From positions 1 to 64,000 of the forward strand of contig CAXTJM010000017.1 of assembly GCA_964244585.1 (NCBI GenBank): a DNA stretch of 64,000 nucleotides, given 5' to 3'. Position 1 is the first letter of the stretch; every line of letters starts with the position of its first letter. Below, one piece after another: positions 17,691 to 26,396 of the stretch. Position numbers and translations under genes: made by a program. A model generated the notes under the pieces. That model was not told the DNA's origin. It did not search any database and worked only from the letters and a program-made list of their open reading frames with translations. The DNA comes from LMUY01 sp964244585 (GTDB taxonomy: Bacteria > Pseudomonadota > Alphaproteobacteria > Acetobacterales > Acetobacteraceae).

Positions 17691-17744
17691 GGCCCCTCCC
17701 CTTCCGGCTTCTCCGGATGCGCCCGAGGCGTTATCCTGGCGGCC

Positions 17745-18002
17745 ATGAACGCCATCACCTTGCCCCCCGACCTGGAGCGGTTCGCCGACGAGGCCGTGGC
17801 CGCCGGCCGGTTCGGCAGCGTGGACGAGGTCGTCCGCGCGGCCATGAGCCTGCTCCGGCACTCGGACGCGGAGATCGAGGCGTTCGCAGCATCGCTGGAC
17901 GCTGCCGAAGCCGAGGGGGAGAGGGTCGGCTTCCGGCCGCTCGACGCGGTCATGCGCGACATCGACACGCTGATTGAGGACGTGGCGCGCACCCGGCGGT
18001 GA
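17745..18002 (+). CDS. parD: ParD-like antitoxin
   Basis: Antitoxin of 85 residues. The N-terminal half is a ribbon-helix-helix fold: ITLPPDLERFADEAVAAGRF followed by GSVDEVVRAAMSLL, the ParD/CopG pattern; the acidic C-terminal half (AEIEAFAASLDAAEAEGE) would wrap the toxin. Its TGA overlaps the GTG of the toxin gene (GTGA), the normal coupling for such pairs. ParD normally represses its own promoter, which should lie in the 54 bp shared with the divergent recombinase gene. Confidence 0.85.
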   Translation: MNAITLPPDLERFADEAVAAGRFGSVDEVVRAAMSLLRHSDAEIEAFAASLDAAEAEGERVGFRPLDAVMRDIDTLIEDVARTRR

Positions 18003-18313
18003 CCGCACGCGCGGTCCTCACGCCGCTGGCCGAGACGGAGCTGCGCGAGGCCGTGCGCCGGATCGCCTTGGACAACCCGCAGGCGGCGCAACGCCTGCGC
18101 GGCTTGGTCGACGCCGCGGCCCTCAGGATCGGCGAGCGGCCGCTGCTCGGGAGGATCGAGCCGGCCCTGGCGCGGCCTCGCTTCCGCTTTTGGTCGCTCC
18201 CCGCCTTCTCGTTGCTGCTGGTCTACAATGCCGAGGTCGACCCGGTCCGGATCATACGGATCGTGCACACCGCCCGCGACCTGCCCAAGGTCCTGAAACA
18301 TCTGGGTTCCTGA
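17999..18313 (+). CDS. parE: ParE/RelE-superfamily toxin
   Basis: Toxin of 104 residues with the ParE layout: LTPLAETELREAVRRIALDN, helix AAQRLRGLVDAAALRIGERP, LLGRIEP, RFRFWSLPAFSLLLVYNAE and the terminal RIIRIVHTARDL. ParE toxins poison DNA gyrase; RelE relatives cleave ribosomal mRNA, and the sequence fits ParE better because the Arg-rich beta strand is followed by H-x-A-R-D. Starts at GTG 17999 overlapping the antitoxin stop. Intact, so the module is likely functional in plasmid or island maintenance. Confidence 0.85.
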   Translation: MTARAVLTPLAETELREAVRRIALDNPQAAQRLRGLVDAAALRIGERPLLGRIEPALARPRFRFWSLPAFSLLLVYNAEVDPVRIIRIVHTARDLPKVLKHLGS

Positions 18314-18482
18314 CGCGGGCGACCGCCTTGGGCAGGCCGACGACCTCGTGCGTTTCGCCTGCCGCCCTGCCATCACAGCCTTCTCTCCGTCGCCGCTGCG
18401 CCACCTCATGCCGGCAATCTGCCGCAGATTGTGGCGGACCTCTAGCCTCTCCATCTGTCACTCACGCTAATACAATCTTAGC

Positions 18483-19075
18483 ATGAGTTATGTAGCAGGA
18501 CCGGGCGATATCAACACCCTCTACCAGGACGTGCTTGGCCGTGCCGCCGATTCCGGGGGGCTGGCCACCTTCCAGGCTGCGCTCGCCCAGCCAGGCGCTT
18601 CTCTCGCAACTGTCAGAGCTAGTCTAGCCAACAGTTCCGAGGCGCGAATGACATTCAGCAAGTCTACCAGGCTGTAACGGGAGGGGCGGCAACTCCCAGC
18701 CAACTCAGCAGTGATATCTTCCAACTGCAAGGACATACACTCTCAAGCATCATCTATGGGATGACAAGTTATTATGGCTTTGCTAGCCAGCAGGTAGTCG
18801 CCGTGCCCAGCATCCAAGAATTCCAAGCTGGAAAGGATATCGCAGAAATAAACATCACCGGATCAAGTGGACTGTACACTTTCAATGGTTTTAATCCAAC
18901 CGTTGACCTGATTGGCATAAATTCGACAATCCCGATTGATGTTACGAAAGTTGCAGATTCCTCGGCTGGTGTCCGTATCGACTTTTCTAACTCAAGCGAA
19001 ATTTTGCTGAGTGGGATAACGTCAAGCCAAATTCATGTGTCTGACTTTTTGATCTCAGGGCACATCACACCCTGA
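18483..19075 (+). pseudogene. Alternative adhesin C-terminal cassette (DUF4214 + secretion end), frameshifted
   Basis: Starts with one DUF4214 unit (INTLYQDVLGRAADSGGL, then LANSSEA). At about 18641-18650 a single missing base throws the frame; the continuation NDIQQVYQAVTGG...SIIYGMTSYYGF is found in the next frame and runs to ILLSGITSSQIHVSDFLI at the end. The last motif is the type of C-terminal strand repeat seen in proteins exported by type I secretion. The same two-part layout, with different sequence, forms the C-terminus of the large adhesin encoded in opposite orientation at 20179-24232. GC drops clearly after 18650. It has no promoter or long N-terminus of its own, so it looks like a silent 3' cassette. 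Confidence 0.65.
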
Positions 19076-20026
19076 TGCGCTCCACCTCGTCCAGGTTCAC
19101 CTCGTCATGGCGACGGTCGTAAAGCTTGGTCGTCCGCGTACTGGCGTGGTTCGCCATTGCCGCCGCCTTCTCCAGCGTGCCGCCGTTCTTGAGATAGGCG
19201 GTGATCCCCGTCGCCCGGAAACTGTGGTTGCCGATCTTGGTGGCGATCCCCGCCCCTGCCGTCCGGCGGCCGATCATTGCATATGCATTAGCCTGGGGCA
19301 GCGGCGTCCGGGTCAGCCGGCCGGTGCCCCGACCGATCGTACGGAACAGCGGCCCCTTGCTGTCACCGGCAATGCCTACGCCGTCCAGATAGGCATGCAG
19401 GTATTCCTCCAGCTGGTGATGGCACGGCATCGCGTGCGCCTTGCCGCCCTTCTCGCGCAGCCGCACCCACAGCCGGCGGTTCTGCACGAACACGTCCTCC
19501 ACCTTCATGCCGAGCGCCGCCCCAATCCGGCAAAGCTGTAGACCATCAGGGCAAGCAGCGCCCGGTCGCGCAGCCCGGCCGGCATGGACGTGTCGATGCT
19601 GTCCAGCAGCGCCCGCGCTTCGGCCGGTTCGAGCACCGGTGTCTGGCCCTGCCGCACGATGTGCGCCGGCCCGCGCACCGAGCCGGCCGGGTTGGTCGGG
19701 ATCACCTGGCCGGTCACTAGCCAGTCGAACAGGTGGCGGATGGCCGCCAGCTGCTGCTTGACGCTCGGCGCGGCGCGCTCCCGCGTCTGCCGCTCGATCC
19801 AGGCCGCCACATGCAGCGGCTGGACGGCGGCAACAGACCCCACGCCGTGATCCCCGCACCAGGCGAGGAAATCCCCCACTGCCCGGCTGTAGGCCCGCCG
19901 CGTGTGCGGGTTGCGGATCGTGCCGGCGAAGAACTCGAGAAAGCGGAGGCTGGCTTGCTCGCCGGCCGCCGTGATTAGTGCGGGAGGTGCGTAAGGCGTG
20001 GTAATGGGGCCGAGCGGCTGGCTCAT
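19065..20026 (-). pseudogene. Tyrosine recombinase, frameshifted
   Basis: Integrase-family enzyme that would be about 320 residues. The first part, from ATG 20026, contains IRNPHTRRAYSRAVGDFLAW and GLRDRALLALMVYSFA; there the frame breaks near 19525-19532 and the second part goes on in another frame with RIGAALGMKVEDVF, HSFRATGITAYL (the H-x-x-R box), AAAMANHAS and the Tyr in TTKLYDRR. Adding one base at the junction restores SFARIGAAL, so it is a one-nucleotide deletion or a sequencing error. The gene lies exactly between the silent cassette and the 3' end of the adhesin gene, and its stop is only about 10 bp from the cassette end. Confidence 0.8.
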
Positions 20027-20178
20027 GGGGCGAGTCTAGCGGCTTGGCTATATACGATAAAGGACGTTATCATATATAGACAAAACAGCGGATGGCAGAG
20101 GACTGTGCTGTCATCTCGTTCTAGAGATTCAAAGCCGCATTATATGAATCGTGGAGGGCGCCTCTCAAACTATCGTAG
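20027..20178. other. AT-rich gap between recombinase and adhesin
   Basis: About 150 bp with no gene. It contains a locally AT-rich stretch (TATATACGATAAAGG...ATCATATATAGAC, about 20048-20080) that would hold the recombinase promoter, and could hold a recombination site. Nothing further can be supported. Confidence 0.35.
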
Positions 20179-23100
20179 CTAACCAACGAACCTAAAGTTG
20201 TGCGGTGCAAGTGCGCTTTCGTTCACATCGGCAAGTAGGATCGAATTTCCGCTGCCAAGATTGATCTGGAACCCACCAGGTGTTTGCTGGCCGCCACTGA
20301 TGATGCTGGAATAGCTGAAGGTTTCGGGAACGCTGATGATCCCCAGACCAGGATTGAAGTTGTTGATGATGCTTTGCCCCACGGCCGCGAGCTGAGTTTG
20401 GAAAAGCTCGGACATACTCAACGCAGTCAAGGTTGAATTTGTTGGGATGTTCTTAACCGTATCAGTTCCTCCATCAATAAAGCGAATTTGATAGCTCAAA
20501 TCGGCAAGGGATAGGCCAGCGGTTAGCTGAACTGTTCCCTCTATCCTGTCAGCGGCGTGTATTCCTGCGGGTGCCCCTGCATCGAATTGATCGTATATCG
20601 CACCTATGTCTTGTTGGGCTTCGGAGCTGTTGATCAAGTCTGTTCGCACGGTAGCAAGGGATTGTCCTGGCTGCCCCAGAACCTGCTGGAAGGCAGCCTC
20701 ACCACCTACATCGGCCGGCCGGCCGAGGACGTTCTGGTAGAGGCTGTTCACGTCAGCTGCCGCTTCCGGGCTGCTCGCCAGGTCAGCCTGGACGGTGCTG
20801 AGTGACGCGCCTGGTTGTGCGAGGACGGCTTGGAAGGCAGCCAAGCCGCCTACATCGGCTGGTCTGCCAAGTGTGCTCTGATAGAGATTGTTGATATCGG
20901 CTGCCGCTTCGGGACTGTTTGCGATTTGACCCTGGATGGTACTGAGCGAGACGCCCGGCTGAGCAAGTGCTGACTGATAGGACACCAAGCCGCCTGCGTC
21001 AGCCGACCGCCCAAGTCCGTTCTGATAGAGCGCGTTAATGTCAGCTGCCGCTTCCGGGCTGCTCGCCAGGTCAGCCTGGACGGTGCTGAGCGACNNNNNN
21101 NNNNNNNNNNNNNNNNNNNNNNNNNNNNNNNNNNNNNNNNNNNNNNNNNNNNNNNNNNNNNNNNNNNNNNNNNNNNNNNNNNNNNNNNNNNNNNTGTTTG
21201 GCTGTGATAGTTCCGGCGTTGTTGACGACGCCGTTGGAGGCGACCAGCAGGGTGCCAGCGTTGGTCTCCGATCCATCGTTGGTGGCGAGGATGGTGCCGT
21301 CGTTGGTGACGGTGCTGTTGATGACGAAGTCGTCGCTGGAGCCTGTGGACGCTGTGGCCTCAATGGTGCCGCCGGCCTGGTTGACGATGGCGACGTTGAT
21401 CTGTCCGCCATGGCCGAGCACGCTGCCGCGAATGGTATTGTCGACGTTGGTCAGGACGCTGCTGGCGCTGCCGTCGCTGTTGAGGAAGCCGTCATCGGCG
21501 ACCAAGCCGCCGCCGGAAAGGGTGACCGCGTCGGAGACGATGATCTGGCCGCTCTGGTTGCCGTAGTAGCTGTAGTATTGGGTGGTCAGCGTGCCTTTGT
21601 TGGTGAAGGCGCCAAGCAGGGTGGTCGTGCCGCCTTCGCCGACGATGAAGGTCTCGCCGGTGTCCAGCGTGACGTCCTGCAGGGTGCCCCCGGTGCCACC
21701 CAAGGTGCCGGTACCGTCACCCGTCAGGGTGACGTCCTGGAGAACGCCGGAGGTCAACAGTTGAAAGGCGCCTCCGCTAGTGGCGGAGATGGCACCTCCC
21801 GTTATGGTCCCCCCTGCCGTGCTGCTACTGCCTGGATAATAGCCCCCGACCTGTATCGTCCCACCCAAAGTGGCAGTGATCGTCTGGCCTGCATCGTTGA
21901 TGGTGCCGCCAAGAACCTGGATCAGCCCGCCGTTTGTGGCTGTGATGGTTCCGCTGTTGTTGACGATGCCGTTGTAGGAGATCTGCAGCCGCCCGGCGCT
22001 GGCTTCTGAGCCGTCCTTGGTGGCGAGGATGGTGCCGTCGTTGGTAATGGTGCTGTTGATGCTAAAGTTGTCGCCGGCCGAGGCGGAAGCCTCGATGGTG
22101 CCGCCGACGTCGTTGACGACGTTGACCTGGAGCATTCCCCCAGCGCCGTCGATGCTGCCGCGGATGGTGTTGTCGACATTGGTGAGGAGGCTGGTTGTGG
22201 AGCTGGCGTAGACTTCGCCATCGATGGCCAGCGTGCCGCCACCCGTGAGGGTGACCGCATTCGTGATGCTGAAGTCGCCGTAGTATATCAAGCCCGCTGT
22301 ATGGGTGGAGAACAGGGTGCCCTTGTTGGTGATGGTGTCGGCAAGGGCCACCACGGAGCCACCAAGCTGCGCGGTGAAGGTCTCGCCGGTGTCCAGCGTG
22401 ACGTCCTGCAGGGTGCCCCCGGTGCCGCCCAGCGTGCCCGTGCCGTCACCCGTCAGGGTGGCATCCTGGAGAACGCCGGAGGTCAACAGTTGAAAGGCGC
22501 CTCCGCTGGTGGCGGAGATGGAGCCACCTACTATGCTGCCGCCCGCTGTGCTGCTGCTTCCGGAGAAGTAGCCGCCTACTTGAATCGCTCCGCCCATGGT
22601 TGCAGTTATCGTCTGGCCGTCATTATTGATGGTGCCGTAAAGAACCTGAATAAGGCCGCCCTGAGTAGCCGTGATGGTTCCGCTGTTGTTGACGGTGCTC
22701 GTCAGCATGAGGCGGCCAGCATCTGTTCCTGAGCCGTCGTTGGTAGCGAGGATAGTGCCGTTATTCGTCACGGTGGCATTGGTGAAGGCACCAATATTCA
22801 GCTCGCTTCCACCCTCCGACGACGTGCTTTCGACAGTGCCACCGACCTCGTTGATGAGGTCGATGCCGATCGTCGCATCATAGCCAAGAATGCTGCCGCG
22901 AATTGTGCTCTGGTTGGTCAGGCTTACGTTGCTTCCGTTGTCACCTGCAAACCCGCCTGCGCCGTAAATGGCACCGTTGAGGGCCACGATGCCGCTACCT
23001 GCCAGGGTGAGGTCACCGGCCAAGAACCCGCTCTGAGCTTGACCGAGCTGTCCTGGCAAAACACCACCCGTGGTCGTCAGGGTGCCATTGTTCGTGATCG

Positions 23101-24232
23101 TACCGTTCAGGGTGACGTAGCTGTTGCTCTGCGCGGTGAAGGTTTCGCCGGTGTCGAGGGTGGCATCCTGCAGCGTGCCACCGGTGCCGCTCAACGAGCC
23201 CGTGCCGTCACCTGTCAGGAGGGAACGTATAATTACGCCACCCGACTGGAGGGTTAATCCCCCATTTGACACAGTCACTATTTGCGCAGCGAGCGTTCCG
23301 GACACAAGAAAGCTATTGCCTGAATAGATGCTTACATTTCCGCCGCTTATCGAACCTGTCAGGGAAACAGTAGCCGTCTCACCAAGGACAATTTTACCGC
23401 CATAATTAGAGATCGTGGCAGACAAATTAATATTATAGTTACCAAATTGTATTAGTCCGACGTTTAGAATAGAACTTCCGATATCTCCATATATGCATAA
23501 TAATCCGTCAGCATTATTTGCCATATTGTTGAACATTACTGGCGATTTGTTATCTACATATAAAACTCCATCATTTTGTATATAAGTAGTTACAGAGATT
23601 CCGATTCCGGATCGAAGCGTTCCTCCCTGTGATATGGTAATTGAGTTAACGGTTACGTCTTGTTGATCGACGGTTATGTTAGACCCGCTCGATATAGTGA
23701 CATTAAAGACAATTGGAGCTTTAAGCTCTAAGCTGACAGTTACGGGGCTTTCTGAGTCCTCATTGACATATTCTGCCTCCGTTCCGTCAGATTCCTGATA
23801 GTTGAAAGCAAACTTCAAGGCTCCGGTAATTGGGAGAGACACTGCACCTTCTGTATTACTTGGACCTCCGTGTCCAGGAACCAGCATACCAAATAATGGA
23901 ACAAGCCCCTCGACCACGTCAACAAGATAGCTCGCTGGTGACTCGACAACGTCTCCTACATTGCTCAATAGCCCAACAACTGCTACAGCAGCATTTGCCT
24001 CAAACACGCCGGGGGACCATAGATTGAAATCGCCCCAGCCACCGGCACCACCCATAGTACCAACGCTGATTGGTATTGCCCCAGTAGACAGTTGGATTGC
24101 AGCCTCAAGTTCTGTTCCAGTTGTCGAAACAGAAAATAGCGGGTCACCATCAGAGTCATATGCGACGTTTATAGTAGCTTTTACGGTCGTTCCATCGGCC
24201 TGGATTACCACAGGATTCTGCGTATCAGACAT
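20179..24232 (-). CDS. Large repeat adhesin with DUF4214 repeats (assembly gap inside)
   Basis: One long surface or secreted protein, interrupted by the 100-N gap. ATG 24232 is preceded by GAGG; another ATG lies 12 bases upstream. The N-terminal 170 residues are a unique domain (LWSPGVFEANAAVAVVGLL, GHGGPSNTEGAV). Then comes a beta-solenoid of short strand repeats (NNGTILATNDGS, TLTGDGTGTLGGTGGTLQD, TLDTGETFTAQ) arranged in superunits of about 245-253 residues. Behind the gap are three or four 48-residue DUF4214 units (LYQNVLGRPADVGG) and a C-terminus ending in NSILLADVNESALAPHNFRF, typical of type I secretion substrates. No N-terminal signal peptide, consistent with type I export. Likely role: attachment or biofilm. 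The true length is unknown because repeats probably collapsed in assembly. Confidence 0.75.
20600..21094 (-). repeat. DUF4214 tandem repeats, 144-bp unit
   Basis: Units of 48 codons with consensus I-N-x-L-Y-Q-x-x-L-G-R-x-A-D-x-G-G-L; identical stretches recur at 20763 and 21051, exactly 288 bp (two units) apart. Sequence between units differs, so the array has diverged and was homogenised locally. Confidence 0.8.
21095..21194. other. Assembly gap of 100 N
   Basis: Exactly 100 unknown bases join the DUF4214 repeats to the solenoid repeats of the adhesin. The round number indicates a scaffold gap of unknown true size, caused by the repeats. Confidence 0.95.
21640..23250 (-). repeat. Long direct repeats of the adhesin solenoid
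   Basis: The block encoding GGTLQDVTLDTGETF recurs at about 21650, 22378 and 23138 on the plus-strand numbering, giving a period of about 728-760 bp. Copies are nearly identical in the block TSGVLQD...TGETF and more variable between. High similarity explains the neighbouring assembly gap and would allow copy-number change by recombination. Confidence 0.75.
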
Positions 24233-24366
24233 TTCCGACCTCATCGCCGTATGAGGCCATGCTACCGGACGCTGATGCTAGATGCGAGTATCCAACTGAA
24301 CAAAACCATCCATGACGAGGGTTTGCGGCACGATAGCAATACCACTGGTGAGGCGTATCGCTCTGT

Positions 24367-24380
24367 CAAACGACCGTTTG
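24367..24380. promoter_or_regulatory. Short dyad upstream of resolvase (possible res subsite)
   Basis: CAAACGACCGTTTG is an inverted repeat with 6-bp arms, 33 bp before the GTG of the serine recombinase, where res or operator sites normally lie. The stretch 24245-24412 between the divergent adhesin and resolvase genes contains no gene and must hold both promoters. Confidence 0.35.
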
Positions 24381-24412
24381 CCGAACTGATACACCCGTCC
24401 TAGACTCCGGCC

Positions 24413-24890
24413 GTGACCCCTCAACGCCCCCGTTTTGTCAGCTATCTCCGCGTCTCGACCGATGGCCAGGGGCGATCCGGCCTTGGTCTTGAGGCGCAGC
24501 GCCAGGCCGTCGCTGCCCACGTCGCCCAGGCCGGCGGCGAAGTGGTGGCGGAGTTCCGGGAGGTGGAGAGCGGCAAACGCGCCGATCGGCCGCAGCTCGC
24601 CGCGGCGCTGGCCTCCTGCCGCACCCGCCGGGCCGTGCTGGTCATCGCCAAGCTGGACCGGCTGGCGCGCAACGCGCGCTTCCTCCTGTCCGTGGTGGAG
24701 GGTAGTGGCGAGGCCGGTGTCGTGTTTTGCGACCTGCCCACGGTGCCGGCCGGGCCCGTCGGCAAATTCCTGGTCACGCAGATGGCGGCAGTTGCCGAGC
24801 TAGAAGCCGGGCTAATCAGCCAGCGGACGCGCGCGGCGCTGGCCGTGGCTAAGGTGCGCGGGGTGAAGCTGGGCAACCCCTCCCCTACCC
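24413..24890 (+). pseudogene. Serine resolvase/invertase, cut by a miniature element
   Basis: Resolvase-family serine recombinase. Present are the nucleophile region SYLRVSTDGQGRSGLGLEAQ, KLDRLARNARFLL, and the long helix EAGLISQRTRAALAVAKVRGVKLG. After about 160 residues the gene runs into the left terminal repeat of the element at 24891, and the frame ends in foreign sequence (stop at 25054). The DNA-binding C-terminal helix-turn-helix is lost and no continuation is found behind the element, so the gene is dead. GTG 24413 is the only reasonable start. Confidence 0.8.
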
Positions 24891-25161
24891 GGGCCGTGCG
24901 TCTGATTCGTACGGTGTACTGTCATAAGGAACTTTCTGACGCTGGATCAGCGTCTTACGGAGTTGCCGATACGAAGTCAGAAAGACCTTGGCAGATGCTG
25001 CAAAACTTATCGCAAAAGTCTGCTACTTCCGCGCAGGATTTTTGCGAATTCTAACTTATTGAAAAAGCGCGATCTGAATTTACCGAAATCTCGCGTGCGA
25101 ATGTATCAAGTTCCGCACGGTCTCTTATGACAGTACACTGTACAAATCAGACGCACGGCCC
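24891..25161. mobile_element. 271-bp Tn3-derived miniature element (TIME-like)
   Basis: Bounded by 38-bp terminal inverted repeats, 24891-24928 and 25124-25161, which match in 36 of 38 positions. Each starts GGGCCGTGCG and ends GTCATAAG, the length and TAAG end typical of Tn3-family repeats. Inside are about 195 AT-richer bases without a gene but with small dyads (GACGCTGGATCAGCGTC). It interrupts the resolvase gene. The flanking five bases (TACCC and AACAC) do not form a target duplication, so rearrangement followed insertion. Such non-autonomous elements are known as TIMEs and need a transposase acting on the same repeats. Confidence 0.8.
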
Positions 25162-25404
25162 AACACCTGGAGTCCGACGGTGCCTTCGCGCGCGGCTTGC
25201 AGGCGCCGCATCCGGAGCGCGAGCGGTCCTTCGACGACGACGGTCCTCACTTGCATGGGCAGGCTCCCGTCCGCCCCCCGGCGGCAATGGCGGACGTGAT
25301 CCTTGCCAGCCCTCCTAGGAGGCTACCGGCGGCGGCGACGGCTCAAGCAACAGGCCGCAGTCCGAGACCCTCACCTTAGGATGGCCGCACCAATAACTGC
25401 TACA
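25162..25404. other. Short non-coding debris
   Basis: About 240 bp between the miniature element and the ISAzo13-type remnant. I see no gene and no recognisable fragment. Confidence 0.4.
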
Positions 25405-26396
25405 TTGTAGACTGTTTGCGTGGGTTGACGGTGTAGTTCCATTCCGGGTGGAAGTCGTCGCCTGTGATGTGCAGGCTGGCCATCTCGGCGTCGGAGACCT
25501 TGACGCCCTTCTCGTAGGTGCGCGTGTCGAGCACGCTGTCGACCTTGAGCCCTGTCTTGGTCGTAGTCGCGCCGATCAGTTCGACCACGGCGAGGCGGTC
25601 GGTCAGCGGCCGCGCGCGCCAGGTCTGCGTGATGTGGCAGAACAGCCGGTGTTCGATTTGTTCCACTCGGAGGTGCCGGGCGGATAGTGGTGGACATGGA
25701 CGGCAAGGCCACTCTGGTCGGCAAGCCGCTGCAGCTCCAGCTTCCACAGCCGCACCCGCGCACCGTTGCTGCCACCGCATCGGCCGTGATGGTCAGCTCC
25801 CGCGCCTCGGGATAGCGCTCGCATCCTACGCGTTCGAGCCAGCAGCGGATCGACGCCACTGCGAACTCGGCCGTGTCGCTGGTTATGCCGACGCTGACGA
25901 AGCCGGCATTGGCCGCCACGTCGTAGACGCCATACGGCACGACCTTGCCAAGCGTCTTGTCCTCGAAGTCATGCACGTTGACCCGCTGCGGGTCGCCCTT
26001 CGGCCGCCAGTCGGTGCCACCGTTCTTGAAGTTTCCAACGAGCTCCTTCTTCTCGGTGTCCACCCAGATCACCGGTTGTCCGCGGCCCTGCGCGGCCAGC
26101 ACACGGGCGTTGATGTGTTCGAACTGGGCATTGCGGTCGGGGTGGTGCGAGCCCTCGTCCGCCTTGCGGTTGGACTGGCGCGAGAACCCAAGCCTGGTTA
26201 GCTCCTTGCGCACCGTGGCGGGGCTGACCTTGTGGCCCGTCGCAGCCAGGGCCATGGCTATCTTCTCCAGGCTCTTGGACACCCAGAGCAGCGGGCGCAT
26301 TGGATCGCCCAAGGTCGCCGGCGCGACCAGGCGCTCAAGCGCGCGCACCATCGCCGGGTCTGAGCGGCGGCAATCAGGGTGAGAACCGGGCGTCAA
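25405..26396 (-). pseudogene. ISAzo13-type transposase, truncated and frameshifted
   Basis: Remnant of an ISAzo13-family DDE transposase. The N-terminus is missing: the frame enters at 26396, exactly the end of the neighbouring IS, with DPAMVRALERLVAP. Then follow LLWVSKSLEKIAMALAATGH, IWVDTEKKELVGNFKNGG, the second Asp region LTITADAGGSNGARVRLWK and EHRLFCHITQTWRARPLT, but these lie in three different frames, with breaks near 25780 and 25660. The end NYTVNPRKQSTM is at about 25410. The order and sequence are clear enough to name the family; the enzyme cannot work. Confidence 0.75.

Noticed and set aside
20600..23250. Repeats as a CRISPR array
   Set aside because: Units are 144 bp and about 740 bp, in frame and coding, without short direct repeats and unique spacers.
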